Below, piece by piece: positions 49,199-61,800 of a DNA stretch of 64,000 bases. How positions within the stretch are numbered: position 1 is the first letter of the stretch; every line of letters begins with the position of its first letter. Made by a program: the position numbers and the translations under genes. Source of the stretch: Phlebopus portentosus (Eukaryota > Basidiomycota > Agaricomycetes > Boletales > Boletinellaceae); NCBI GenBank assembly GCA_037892935.1, contig JAYXKI010000001.1, positions 4,216,001 to 4,280,000 on the forward strand. Reading direction: 5' to 3'. Below the pieces are notes generated by a model that saw nothing but the letters and a program-made list of their open reading frames with translations, searched no databases and was not told the DNA's origin.

Positions 49199-50530
49199 GT
49201 TCTACTCGCAGCCGCCTCGAACCCGGTTCGACTCGATGCTCTTCAATATCCAAAAAGAAAGGAACGCTACCTCCGTGCACGCCGAGTTTGCAGGCTCCAA
49301 GCCTTACTAGCAAGCCCACAATAGCCGTTTTGCGCAAGACGATATAATTATCAGACGATAGAAAGCCGGCCGAGTGAGCAGAGGCGTATACAGGAAGTGC
49401 ACGTTCAAGTCCGAGAGCAAGTCGCGCGCACGTCTACCCTTGGCAAGCGACGCGCAGAGAACACGAGCCCCGGAACGATTCACAACAAAATTAAAAACAC
49501 AAATAAGCCAGTGCAAACAAGAGCAGCACAGCCAAGACCCCCGTTCAGCCTTGCGCGAACGCGAAGGGAGACAAGTAACGCCGGCACTGCCCACCAGGTG
49601 CTCTGATACTTCGCAAGTGGAGAGATCTGCTGAACCCGATGTCGATTCTTCCGCCGTCCGCCGGCGATCCAAGATAGAAAGAATATCAATATCAATATGG
49701 AAACGAGGCGCCGACGAAGTGAATATTCTGTAAGCGGTTGGTGATGGCAAGAGCAGAAGAGACGGCCAGCGAGCTGGATAGAACGTCAGAAGACGTACTG
49801 GAATACATTATAATCATTTGAAATCAGTTGATGGGTTCGTGGTTAAGTCGTTGAGCGAGTATCACACCCGCATGTCGGATTTCGGAAGCAAATAGAACGG
49901 CGATCAGTGGATCAATTTCCCTTGATCATCATCACACAACGTTTAGAGATAAATTCAGATAAAAACAGGACAAAACAAATAATTTGAAAGGCAAGAACTA
50001 GCGGAGCATCACCCAATATTCACTCCTGAAGCCCGAACTCGCCAGATTGTTTCAAAAACATTTATATTATATTATTACCAATGACATTTGCTTTCCGGAG
50101 GTCGATTACATAAAAATGCACGTGATCAAGACGCGTGCGTCGGAGTTTCAATGAGCATGTACTGTATGTGAATTTTTATTCATGTCCATGTCCAATTTCC
50201 TGAAGTACTCGTTTAGATCTATTGGTCCGCACCTCGAAAATCCGAGAAGTCAATACTCACTCAGCTGGAAAATTGCATCTTGATGCTAGATCATATTGCT
50301 GCAGCGAGATCCGAGTAAGAAATACAGAACTGTTTCAATGAAAGTAACATAAGATAGCATTCCGAACATCAAAAAACATCTGAGCACCCATACAACGAAT
50401 ATCGATACCAGTCACCAAAACAACAAAGTAAAGTAACCGAAATGCAGAAGACAGCAAGAACAGTAACACCGTCGATCACACCATAATCCTTCCATCCGTA
50501 TCCTTTATCAAAGTACACTTCTCATTCAGC
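49199..50530. other. Intergenic between the two membrane-protein paralogues
   Basis: May contain a missed signal-peptide exon of paralogue 1. Candidate hydrophobic stretches near 49480-49560 on the minus strand do not join convincingly. Otherwise AT-rich and featureless. Confidence 0.4.
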
Positions 50531-52713
50531 TCATGAAGGCTGAACCTTCCGATCAGCAGGGTACCCATGCGCGTTCCTTTCCCTCTCTTCCGGCCCAGCT
50601 TGGGAACCGTCGGCATCACCAGCAAGCGTCGTCGCCGCCCGCCCGCTGCTCGTCTGCCCACGAAGCGTCGTCCCGCTCAAAGTCGTCTCAGCGCGCTGAG
50701 CTTCAACAGAAAGCGCATCTCCCTCCGTCGCGTCCTGCTCGTCTCCGCCGGCTTCGTCAGCGCCGGGAGCGATACCAGGAGGGATGGGCGGAGACTCGGG
50801 TGTATAAGCAGGCGGGTTCCGGCGCTCGGGCGGTGGACGACGGGGTGCGTTCGCAGAAGTGAAGAGATCGGCTGCGTTCGTCGTGTTGTTTGTATTCTGA
50901 CTCGAGTCGCTGGGTCCTCTTCCATTCCCGGCCTTCCCGTTCAACCCAGGAGTGGCGGACCTCCCGATATCAGCGCTGGCACCCATAGGCTCGGGGAGCA
51001 CAGGCGGGAGGACGAAGGGCGTAATCGTCCCCTCAGGATGCTCTCCCCCCATACTCATACCGTGCGAGCCAGCAGAGAAGACAGCGCTATCGCCCGACAA
51101 GGTGTGCGCATGACTGTTCCTCGCCATTGCGGAGCCCGAGATCGCCGATGGAGCTCCGGTAGCGTAGGCGCTGCTCACCGTAGGGTTGGACGGGTTGTTC
51201 ATCGTCACCATTCCCATTCCCGGTCCTAACATAGGCGGGATTCCATATCCGTAGTTCTTCCCGGGCTGCGTGTGGGTTATGTAGTCAGCGCCTAAGGGAG
51301 GTGTCGCAGTGGCAGTGGGACCCGAAGTGAAGCTGCTCGAACTTGGCATTGTGTTGTACGGTGGCCTGCCGTTACTTGTATTTCCAGACGCGCCGGTAAG
51401 TGAGATCGGTAACGACGGCCCAGGGCTCGAATTCGATAAGTTGTTATAGGCATACCCCGCATGCGTTTGTCCAGCATACTTCCCTCCGGTGTGAAGAGGC
51501 TGATGGCCATCAGCCGCAGTAGTAGCGTTACTTCCAGTCCTCCAGTGCGACAAAGGCGAGAAGCGAAAAGTGGAGAACGTCGGGCGGTGCTTGAGGTTCG
51601 CTCCTTGCGCACGACCCGCACGAAGACGAGCTCGACGCCGGAGGAAGAAGAATAGGAGACCCAGAGCGAGGACACCGAGAACACCCCCTACGACACCACC
51701 GACGATCGCTCCTGTGTTGCTTCCCTTCTTGTTGCTCTCGTCGCGGCTAGATTCTGTAATGTCCGATTTATCTTTGCAATTAGAAGGCGAAATATATTAG
51801 ATTCTTTGTTTCGGCTACAAGTTTCATCTCGACGTACTTTCGTTAGCAATACTCTTAGCCACCGACGGATCGAAGAGCGCGTTATGCCATGTCGATGCTA
51901 CAGGACAATTCAAATTATTAGGGCCTGAAAATAAAATTTATTTGCCGGACAGGGGCGAGAAACTCACGGTCAGTCGTAGCCCAGAAAGGAATCGCCGTCT
52001 CGTCCGGGATAGGCGTGTCCGCGGGATAATAGCTATATAGAGCACAGAGATAAATATATCGCGGAGCCTAAGATCAGGCGCAGAGTACGTACGTATCGTT
52101 TGAGAGTAGAGATCCAGTGCAGTTGGTACTATATCCAGACCACCTTGAAAATAAAGGTATCAATTTTTGCATGCTTACTATGTCGCTTAGAAGAGAGGAC
52201 CCACCCAAGCATAGCACTATCGAAGTTCTCTCCTTGGCAGAACGCACATGCTTGCAAGGTATTATACACCGCCCACGAACTATAACGCATTGCGCAAATG
52301 TGTTTCTCGTCAATACAAACCCTCAATCAAACAAACAAAATAATAAGCACTTACCACCTACAACCATTCGCATTCGCAGCAGTCGGCGGTGTATAATGCA
52401 CACTAGCATTTTGAATAGGATCGATCTCCCAGCTCCCACCCGCGCACTGAGCAAGGAGATACGCAGCGACGATACAAGGGCTCTGTTCAAGCGAGTTGTC
52501 CATCCAATCGAACTGGGTGAGGCATGTTGCAGAAGATTGGACTGCTCGCGAGGAGAGGTGCAGAAGACCCAATAGTGGATCCAAAGACAAGTCTCTCGAG
52601 AAAGAGTCTGCCGATGCTGATGATGCTACTACGCTCGGAACCAACAGCCCAAGAAAGACTGCACAAATAGACGCCCTAGGCCTATTCGTAAAGCCCCAAC
52701 TTGATCTCGCCAT
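50531..52713 (-). CDS. Single-pass membrane protein with Cys-rich ectodomain, paralogue 2
   Basis: Complete version of the family. The ATG at 52713 opens MARSSWGFTNRPRASICAV then FLGLLVPSVVASSASA, a signal peptide. The ectodomain is spread over about six short exons: ATCLTQFDWMDNSLEQSPC, IVAAYLLAQCAG, SVHYTPPTAANANGCR, SWAVYNTLQACAFCQGENF, STNCTGSLLSNDT, YYPADTPIPDETAIPFWATT and CKDKSDITESSRDESNKK. The transmembrane helix is GAIVGGVVGGVLGVLALGLL with FFFLRRRARLRAG after it. The tail of about 360 residues is Ser/Gly/Pro-rich and disordered, with FTSG-type repeats and PPAYTPESPP. Six conserved Cys and NxT/S sites suggest a disulfide-bonded glycoprotein at the cell surface. Compared with paralogue 1 the ectodomain is kept and the tails are unrelated in detail. 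No known function assigned. Confidence 0.78.
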
Positions 52714-54465
52714 CGCCGTCTCTTCGATCGGTGATTGTGAGCCCGAATCCAACTCAACCCGTCTGTGCAGCGCAGTCTAGTCGACACCAACACGGATGGA
52801 TAGGAGCTGATGGAAGAAAGCAAGGAGAGGCGGGGAGGACGGGGAGTGGACGGACTCACATTATGGACAGACCCTAACTGAAAGCAGATATAGATTGATT
52901 GAGAATGCGATCAGCACATGCCTGAACCCATATGCGTGTCGCTTATTGCCGTAACGTAACATCACACTTACCCTCAAGCTCTTGAAATCATCTATAATTT
53001 CAAATTGTTTCATCATCATATCAGCAACGCGTATCACGGAAAACCGCTTTGAACTTCTGCATACTTTACTAGTACTGTGAGGCAACAACAATGCTAATAC
53101 TACAGTATGCACTCGCATTCGAACGAACGAGCGCTTACTTACACATTCAGCAGAAGGCTCCCATCTATTCACCGAAACTCAATCTGTCGAAGAACTTCGT
53201 ACACACACCGAGGAAAGCGGACAGTAGCATTCAGGCAGAGCACAAAGAACAGAACACACAGCTAAGCTGCGGCCTAGACTATTCTATGGTACTGCACCCG
53301 GAACGACCTCGGTTCTTCTTCCCTTCCGCATGGCTTTGGGCGTCCCGATGTGGGTTGGAGTCCAAATAGAGCCTACGGAGTCAGATTTACGTCCTGCCGT
53401 CTCCGAAGCGCCGCTTTTTTTTTTTTTTTCTTCACCCGCGGATTGGCGCTGTGTTCATTCACTGCGCAATGCACTCGCGACCTTACTCAGTTACTGTACT
53501 GTAAAAGGTAGCAATCCCGAAAGGGAGAGGTCAAAAGTGCCTCGCGGAAAGCCGGACATTTACACCTGTTGGGTTGACCGGCGCCGGCAACGAAGAGCCA
53601 TCCAATAGACGGCTGTCGCAATATCCCGATGAGCACGAACAGAACATCCTCTTTTAACTTCAGAAGTGATTGCAGTTGATTATTCGGTGATACGAAGCTT
53701 CATACTCGCACTCGAAAGAGTTTTAGCTATCAAAGACGTGCGAAGCGTTACGCTGTACATGTGAACAGAAGCTTTGTCGATATGCAGTGTCCATCCAACG
53801 CCACAGAGTCATGAAAAAGGAATATCCGATAGTTATGCTCCGAGACGCTGAACGATACTGGCACTCATGACAGAAGCCAGCCAAGCAGAACTGCACTGAG
53901 GCGCCGGAGGGTAAGTTCTCGCTGTCCGCGCTAATGTCAGATGAATATGAGTTGATTTCTGCCTTGTTGAGATGGAAAGTTATGATATGATATGAGAAGA
54001 ACAAACACAGAGACTAGAAGAGATTTCAGAGGTCTTCTCGGTATGTAAGACTGTTTCGCGGCATGATAGCATCCACGTATTATACGTACATATCAATAAA
54101 TATTGTACTAACGTTTCTTCCTATAAATACAAAACCATTGCAAGATTCCGGAAAAATAAATAAACAAATAAGACAAGTCCATAATCTTGACGAACAATAA
54201 TCTGGTATATCTTCTTCCAGTGAATCGAACACTACGATGAAATGAATTTTAAAATCTTTCATTCGTTTCCTTGTAATATACAAAGTGAAGTCGGTAATGC
54301 TAATGAGTCTAGACTAGTTGATGAAGGGATGCGGACATTACAACATGCGAATCAAGGAAATGATTATTTGTACGACAAATTCTATTGGTCATGCGATACG
54401 AGAGGGAAAAAAGGCTTCCGAAGTCGAAAAGTTTGGAGAGCAGGGACATAGCGAAGGGAAGGTAT
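52714..54465. other. Gene-free 1.75 kb
   Basis: Promoter side of membrane-protein paralogue 2 and 3' side of the transporter. Contains a T run at about 53416-53431. No gene supported. Confidence 0.5.
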
Positions 54466-56324
54466 TCAGAAGAGAATCGATAGCGAGTAAGCGTTGAGTA
54501 TGGTCATGGAGATGAACATGATAATATACTGCGGAACGAGGAATAAAGGCAGTACACCCGCTTCGCCCGTCCCGGAGTATACCTGCGTCAGGTATACTTG
54601 GGAAGTTGCAGTTGGTACACACGACATGAACCTGGGGCGGGGGAAGTCAGCATCTAAGACCTGCGCATTTTTTCTACGGGAAAGACACTTACATGCAGAC
54701 GTACCGCAGTACCTTATCGCTTGGGTCGACGAATCCCGTCTTTACCAGACCCTGGACGATAAGGACACCCAGGACGGGCAGCAAAGCCATCTTCGTCACC
54801 GAGAACCACAGAATCGCGCCGAGGGGCAGCTGGCCCCATTCGCCCCTCCTCGGTACCCGTACTCTCGCCACAGCGCTTCCTAGACAGATCAGTCCCAGCG
54901 GAACGGAGGCAGCGCCGACGAACTCTGCGCAATCGAGGATGAACGCAAGCGGTGGTTGGCCGTCAGGCGCGTTTGGGATCGGATCGTTCTCGACAGGCGT
55001 GAAGAGCGCTTTGAGGGGCGTGACGCCAGAAATGACGATGCTGACGACGATGGTTATCGAACAAGGTAGGAGCAGCGAGCGCATAGCCGAATGTGATATT
55101 CGCAGAATCTTCGTCCGAAGGGAAGGTTTGGTTGCGGGCTTCAAGACAGGAGCGGACGATGTAGGCCCAATTGACGGTGTTCGAGACGGATGAGGCGACG
55201 GATCCTGGGATGGTCCTGCTTCTGTCGGTGCAGCCGTCGACTCGTCCGGACTGAACGCGACTCGCTTCTCAGCCTTCTCAGCAAGGTCAGCAAGTATGTT
55301 CGGCGGCATATGGGCAGCTGTCACCTCCGCTGCACTCATTTCCCTTTCCTCTCCATGCATTTCTTCGTTCGTTACGCTACTGTTCTGTGCCTCCAGCTTC
55401 TCCTCGTCTCGGCTGATTGATGACGACTGATCTTTACGTCGCCGGAAACATGGAATGAAGCGGAAGATGCGCACAGCTGACTGTAATGTTCTTTTCGTCT
55501 GTACAGTCACGGAAGCTCGCATCTCGTCGTCACTAACGTCCGGACCTGCGTAATCCATCGCTACCAGTCGGTGAGAGCCCATAGGAAACAGGGAAATCTG
55601 TATCAAGGTCAGAAGTGCATTCAGATACAGGCTGAAAGAAGGCTTACGAAGAAAATAAAGATAAATCCCGCGACGTACGCGACGGAGATGGTCTGATCTG
55701 ACGACGGGTCAAAGGGTCTATTCGCAGTTATGCTCGTGATAACCGCGGTAGCTGAAGAGCATCTCATTCTCAGTCCTCATATGTTGGCCATCAAGACATA
55801 GAAAATTACTCACGAATGTCGCTGTAGTTCGAGATCGTTCCAGCACATAGAATACCATACCGAAATCGATGCGGTATCCAGAAAAACCACTTGGTACTCC
55901 ATGCAAGGAATAGGCCAATGGCCTCGTAGATGAACGCAATGGCGACGAGCACTCCGAGATTATTGATATTTTGCGGTGTGAACGCAGGGACAATTTTGAG
56001 AACATTAGACATGGCCTGCCAGTTCATTCAAAGCAACGATAGATGAGATGCTAGAAAAAGAAAAACGAAGGGGATAAGGTACTTACAAAGTGATGTTCAG
56101 GACTATTTGTCCTGCGCCTCGAGATGCCTCTCGAGGGAAGAGGTCTGCTTTGGTGATGGCAAAGCCAAACGCAGCGCTCAACCATCTGAAGGGACACGCC
56201 AATTGATTTATGTCATTAGCAGATTCCTTCAAACCGAAAAATGAGAAAATGGTACTCACAATCGGGAAATAAGAGGCCGAACAGAAACCCAGATGAGTGC
56301 CCCAATAGACAGACTATCCGACAT
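54466..56324 (-). CDS. Auxin efflux carrier (AEC)-family membrane transporter
   Basis: Membrane transport protein of the AEC/PIN-like family (Pfam Mem_trans); the fungal members lie in ER or plasma membrane and have mostly undefined substrates. Exons join as MSDSLSIGALIWVSVRPLIS, LSAAFGFAITKADLFPREAS then GAGQIVLNITL, PAMSNVLKIVPAFTPQNINN, then IGLFLAWSTKWFFWIPHRFR and YGILCAGTISNYSDI. ISVAYVAGFIFIFF, a long cytoplasmic loop of about 120 charged residues, and the second helical bundle follow (SLLLPCSITIVVSIVISGVT, FILDCAEFVGAASVPLGLIC, AILWFSVTKMALLPVLGVLI). The last exon gives SCVPTATSQVYLTQVYSG, then PLFLVPQYIIMFISMTILNA and ends SLSILF. The NY-D and C-VPTAT motifs are family landmarks. Intact. 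Confidence 0.9.
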
Positions 56325-57142
56325 CGTCGATGTCAAAAGTCGAGGTATTTAAACCTTGCAATGAGAGACGCTCGACGTCGAAGGTAGCTATACCAACTCA
56401 AGACGTCAAAAAGGGCTTAGAACGGGAGAAAAGAGGAAAAAGTTCTCTACATTCCCATCGCTTCGCCGCAACATAAATAAGAGGGATCCAACCAACCCAA
56501 CAGCGGAGACCCGTACCACCCTTTGCCCCAATAACGGCGAAGGAAGAACCATAAGAAGAAACTTCGTGTTTCGCGCGCGCGGCCGACGGGAGCGACGGAG
56601 TCCAATCCAATCCTCGGTTGTTGAGGAATGTAGCAAAGCCGCGGCGATTATAAATAGTTTTTGTCATAAACGGATCGGCGGAAGCCCGTTGTCGAGGAAA
56701 TTTCTGGAGACTTTGCCAAAATCGCTCGATTTGGATGTGATGTAATTGAATAAGCAATCCTGAAAAAATTCCTGTGAGTAAGCCACCGAGCATTGAGGCA
56801 AGATAAGAAACTGGTGACGGAGACTTACCACCGCTAGAATAAACAGATGAAATATCGGTCTGGAGGACCGAACGTGGGAAATGAAATGATGTGTATTCGT
56901 GTGCATGAGATTTACAAAAACTAGCTTTACTGTTCGCCTTACTACAGTCTTACAACCCAGCGAAGAAAGACAATATGGAATAAAAAGATAAATGAAGAAT
57001 AACAGTGAATAAATAGTATGCGAAACGGAAAGATCGGATAGCACATATACTAACGAGCTTCGGAACTTCCACACTCAAAATCAAAGAAGACACAAGTTCG
57101 TCATAGTCCACTTCATAACATAAAATGAAACGACGCAGCACA
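56325..57142. other. Intergenic between Rab-like and transporter genes
   Basis: Promoter of the transporter plus the 3' flank of the GTPase. AT-rich; nothing further recognised. Confidence 0.5.
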
Positions 57143-58862
57143 TCAAGACCCGCAGCAACGCGCCCCACCTTGCAAATTCGTCCTCTTCCTCAGCCACACT
57201 GACCGACTCTCCGCGGAACCACTGGAAAGACCAAGCCGCACTCTGAATGTATCGGATCCTGTCGGGCCCGGCGCCTGCTCACTCCCGTGCTCTCGATTAA
57301 TACCAAGAGCCTCGAGAGCTTCGGAGTACGCCCAACTCATGCAGACGCGCCTTGCGATGTGTTCAAATGCGGGCCCGACACCTTCGCCTGTCTTTGCTGA
57401 CGTGAAGAATAAATTAGGTCCGCGCTCAGGGCGGGGTGGAAGCGGCAAGCGCTGCTCGCGCTTTTTACGAAAGGAGGCATCGGTAGTGCTGTCCACAGGT
57501 AAGGCGGGCAAAAAGGAAAAGGAAGCGGAAGGTTCGATCGGTGTCGGAGGGGTAGGAGCGGCGGAGTGCGAAGCTTGGGACCGCAGGAAAAGGCTCGGGG
57601 TGACAGTCGGAACAGAGGAAGAGGAGGAAGCAGATGCAGAGGTCATTCGTCTCGCCCTATGTGAATTGCTGGGCGGTGTGGATGGCTCGCCACTAATGAG
57701 AGATGATGCCGAGATGATGATGGTGCCGAAAGGTCATATTCGACATGAAATGGCGACGAAGGCGCTGACTCAAAGCGGTCAAAAATTGAGGAAGAAGGGG
57801 TATGGTAGATTGTCTGCGTCGTGCGTGCGCTTGTCATCGTCCCGCCTAGCATCGACGAAGCCGCCTCGGAGGAACGTGATTTCTGCAGATGCCGAAATGG
57901 ATGTATGTGGCCGTTGCTCGGCTGGATAGAAATGGACTGCGACCGCATCCGAGGCGGTGAATGGACTTTATGATCGTGCTTAATGCGATAGCCGACGCCT
58001 TCGTCCTCCTCGGGCTCAGAGTCGGATTTTCGGTGAGAAGACGCGGACGTGACAGAATGAAGAGAAAATCCGGATATCGCACGTCGCATGAAGTGTCCAG
58101 TGGATTGCCGACTATGGTCAGATTAACATCGGATAGGAATGGGTCACTTGCTTCGCCTTCGTCAGATTCAGACATGTAATGATCGTCTCCGGATTCATCT
58201 CGGGATGTCCTTGGAATGAGATCCTCTAGAAACCTTTCGACCTCTGCCTCCGTTACGCGTTTCCTGGCACCTTCACTACGGGTCTCGCTCGCAGCATCAG
58301 TTGCATTCCCGTTAGCCTCTTCATCCTCGCCAGATCAACCTTGTTCCCAACAACGATACAGCAAAACTCCTCGGCCTCTTCGTCCGGCACAGGCGCGTAT
58401 GTCTTGAATGTTTCCCACCACTTTGTCAATGCATGCAGCGTTTCGGGTCGATTGACGTCAAACATGAGAAGCGCGGCATCTGCACCCCTAAAGAATGCAG
58501 TCGAGAGGCTTGAAAACCGTTCTTGCCCTGCTGTGTCCTGCAAATTTGCTTCGCTTCAGCATGCATATACGGGCCCCAGACGAGGAGGACGCACCCATAT
58601 TTGCAGAGTAACGGATTCGTCTGGATTCTGGTAATGTGGTAAGGTCTTGGTGATGAAGTCTGTGCCAATCGTCGCGCGGTAGCCGGTTGAAAACTTCCCA
58701 CTTATGTACTAAATGATTGTACACGTATATTCATAGGCAGGAAGCAGCATAAGGTAAGTCGTTGCTGGGGGAGAGAGAACACTCCTAAGTACTGACCTGA
58801 TTCCGAAGACTCGTCTTGCCAACGCCCGAATCGCCAATTATGACGAGCTTAATGGTCCGCAT
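57143..58862 (-). CDS. Rab7-like small GTPase with a very long insert
   Basis: Rab-family GTPase most like Ypt7/Rab7 (vacuole and late-endosome fusion). The start is MRTIKLVIIGDSGVGKTSLR (G1), then YISGKFSTGYRATIGTDFIT (G2 Thr), DTAGQERFSSLSTAFFRGAD (G3), FCCIVVGNKVDLA (G4). G5 is LFFTSAKTGEGVGPAFEHIA. The C-terminus LQGGARCCGS has a Cys pair for prenylation followed by Gly-Ser. Between G4 and G5, where about 30 residues are usual, there are roughly 270-300 Ser/His/Arg-rich residues (for example RFLEDLIPRTSRDESGDDHY, SQSISIQPSNGHIHP). Frame breaks occur at about 58326 (one G missing gives NKVDLAEDEEANGN), about 58110 and about 57680. Conservation of G1-G5 suggests a functional gene with sequence errors, but a pseudogene is not excluded. 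Confidence 0.82.
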
Positions 58863-61800
58863 CTTCTCAGCTTCGCCGCCGTTGCGTACACTTATCCAAA
58901 ACGCGTGCTTTCATGCGTTGTCGACGACGTTGCTCGGGTTCAAGGCTTATCGCACACGGCCGCCAAGCAAGTTCATGTCAACGCCATGGAAGCAACGGGG
59001 AGCAAAGTGGGACCCCATTGGGAAATATGTTCTCACGATTGTTATTCCCGATTTAGGTCCCTTTTATCTCCGCTCTAAGTGCATTTCTGCACCTCGCGTC
59101 GGCCAGTTTTACTGATCCCTCGTCAGAATCTCATCTCTGTCTCTATCTATACTCCATCGTCCATCATATCGACAGAATCCGGCCGCCGTCGCAGCACAAG
59201 CAAAAGTTCGCGCTACTAGGGCCAGCTATTGTCAAGTATTATTTTGGTCGGTCGAATGACAAACATTTTATTAATGGATCCGTCTATGGAGACGATTTTC
59301 TTCTCCTTTGACTCTGCACACCATCATCGTCCCTTATTCGCTCATAGTCATTTCGCGGGTATAAGCCCCAAAGCGGGGGACTGACTAGGCGTTGGAAGAA
59401 GGTTATGCATTTACACCGGATACCTCGCATTTCTGCATCTGATCTGACTGCATCTTACGCGGTCTCATCGGTGAACGACGTTTTGAAGAGACTCTTACCT
59501 GTGTGCTTTGTTCCAGGATTCTGAGATTTATCTTATGGCTTCCGCTGAATTTCCAAGGATGTCTCTGTCATACAATCCTGAAGGCGGTCAGTCCCGCCGT
59601 GGTATTCTCCCTAGGACCAATCACCTGGAGCATGAAACAACTTTCTGTTGCTCCTTAGGCTTCCTCTTGAAATACATTTTGTCAAGCGGTTTGGCTAGGT
59701 TTGTTCTCTCACGCTGTTCTCTTGAGTTTCTCAGGTTGGAATGTGGATTGAGGGACAGACGTGTTCTGTCGAGCACTGACTTACCGAGCAACACGAAGGC
59801 TGAAACTACTCCGGCATTCTTGCACTTGCATACATTCTTCGTTTACGCTTTGATTTATGAATTGAAGGCGAGACAAAGCTATCCGCAGGTGCCGATCTAA
59901 TGACGAATCTCAGCGGTTCATGCGACTTGGGAGCATTTGGGAGCGGCCTCCGTCGCCATGGCTGTTTCTGTCCGCGTGGTGAAAGGACGATACCTATTCG
60001 CCGAGACAAATTGTGTAGAAGCTGACATCTGGCTTGATGTCCCATTTCTTCTGCTGAAGCTAACGAGGTCATCTAATCAATACAGTTTATGAGTACATTA
60101 TTATTGGGCGTCCATTCTTACAGTATGATTCTGCAGCGATCGGACAAGAGGAATGACCAGCCTGACCATAAGCTATCATATCACTTGTTGGAGGACCAAG
60201 AAAGCAGCACTTTTCCGAGTCCTGGGGCATTTCAAGGCATTTCGGAGGGAGGACCGCCAGAAGACGGAACGTAGTATCTGCACGGTATAAGACAGGAGTG
60301 TATTCACTTCTGTGAAGTGCGCCAATACGAAGGAAGCAATGGTAAATATTTCCAGCGTTTACTTCGATAATTCCGTGTATTTATCCCCAAGAACTACTCG
60401 CTTCCTTCATAGTCTCACGACCGAAAATGCTGCGAAAGAAATGGGTGATAGCATGAAATGATTATTCGTAAAAGATCAAATCGCGTAATAAAGCGGGGCT
60501 CCGTGCACCGTCGCGCTCAATCTCCGCGGTGTGTGACCACAAAACAGAAGCACCGGCGGCGTTTTCGGAACGTAACACCTCGTCAGATCTCGACTACGAG
60601 ACTCACAGCCGTCGGGAAAGAAAGAAGAGAAGCATGATAGGCTTTAACGTTGGGATTCAGGCTGTGTCAGTGTCAATGTTCAATTCACGCGTCGATCTCG
60701 AAGCACAGGGTCCACTTCATCCGAGTTCAGACCACGGATGTGGCCATTCGCTGCAGTTAGTGGACGGGATGCATGGCGCTGACGTTGACGACCGTCTTCG
60801 TGAGTTGAAGAAGAGAAGCGCAGGAGAAGCAGATGATCTGCCTGAGTCGACTTGAACTTGACGAGACAAAGACTTAGACAAAAGTCAGAAACAGGAACCT
60901 ATATCATCCATTCCGTTTATCTTTTCATCTCAATACCCCCATCGGAAATCACTCCGATACGGATATTGCTGCGATTCGCGCACCCCCCGCTTCGCGGGTG
61001 CCCGGAAACCCGTGCGCGTGACGCGGGGTAGACCGGTTGGGGTTTCTTGAGGCTGCCAATACTGAATCATGAGGGCACGCTAAGACGCGTCCAAGACCCT
61101 TCCAAGAGCAAAGCCCCGCACTCCGAAGTGACCCGCATGCGCGTGAGCTCCTTTCCCGCTCTACCCCGCATTTAACGAGATCTCAGATGCATTTCGATGA
61201 TCGGGCATGGGAGTCGATACAAATCGCATTGAGCGTATTTTTGAAAAAAAAATCTGACTGACTGATTGACTTGAAGATTTTGAAGGCGGAAAGTCAGATT
61301 GATAAAGCGAGGAAAGCTATTAGTCTGCAATGAGAGCTGCGGCGGGCATTTTTCTTGGATCCATGCTGGACTTCAAGTACCCTTCACCTGATACGCGCGT
61401 TGTATAGAGACCGAAGGATGTTGTTTTACTCATCCGAGATCAGGACGTAATTTCGAATTGATCATAGAGGCATGAGAAGACATCACGTTCGTTCCTTGCA
61501 TTCCATTTGTATTGTTATCTGCGCCATACATTCTTGGTTAGTGGATCTAGACGAGAACCAAGATATTTTCGCGGAGGTCCGCGAAGGAATCGCGACTGTT
61601 GCTCTCGCCTCATCGTGATACGCCAACTTCAGTGGATGTTGTCCGATTTGCGGCGTGCTTTACAGGTTTGCATAGAGTTTCGGGAGCTGAAGAGTTTCTG
61701 GGCTACTAATGAGGGGACTGATGTCCGAGACAAATCTAGAAGGGTAATAGGGCGCCCGTTTCAGCCGAATTGAATTGGTTCTCCTATTTATTTCATCACA

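Noticed and set aside
49205..49240. tRNA-like B-box (ggttcgactcg)
   Set aside because: No matching A-box or cloverleaf arms at suitable distance; it lies at the 5' end region of a protein gene.
59508..59900. Plus-strand open frame of 130 codons in the gene desert
   Set aside because: It begins at a non-ATG codon, has no family features and no splice signals that extend it.
60529..60855. Acidic/basic 108-codon frame ending DDLPEST
   Set aside because: Starts at GTG, no recognisable domain, no paralogue in the window. Considered as a small secreted or pheromone-like protein, but there is no signal peptide and no CaaX ending.
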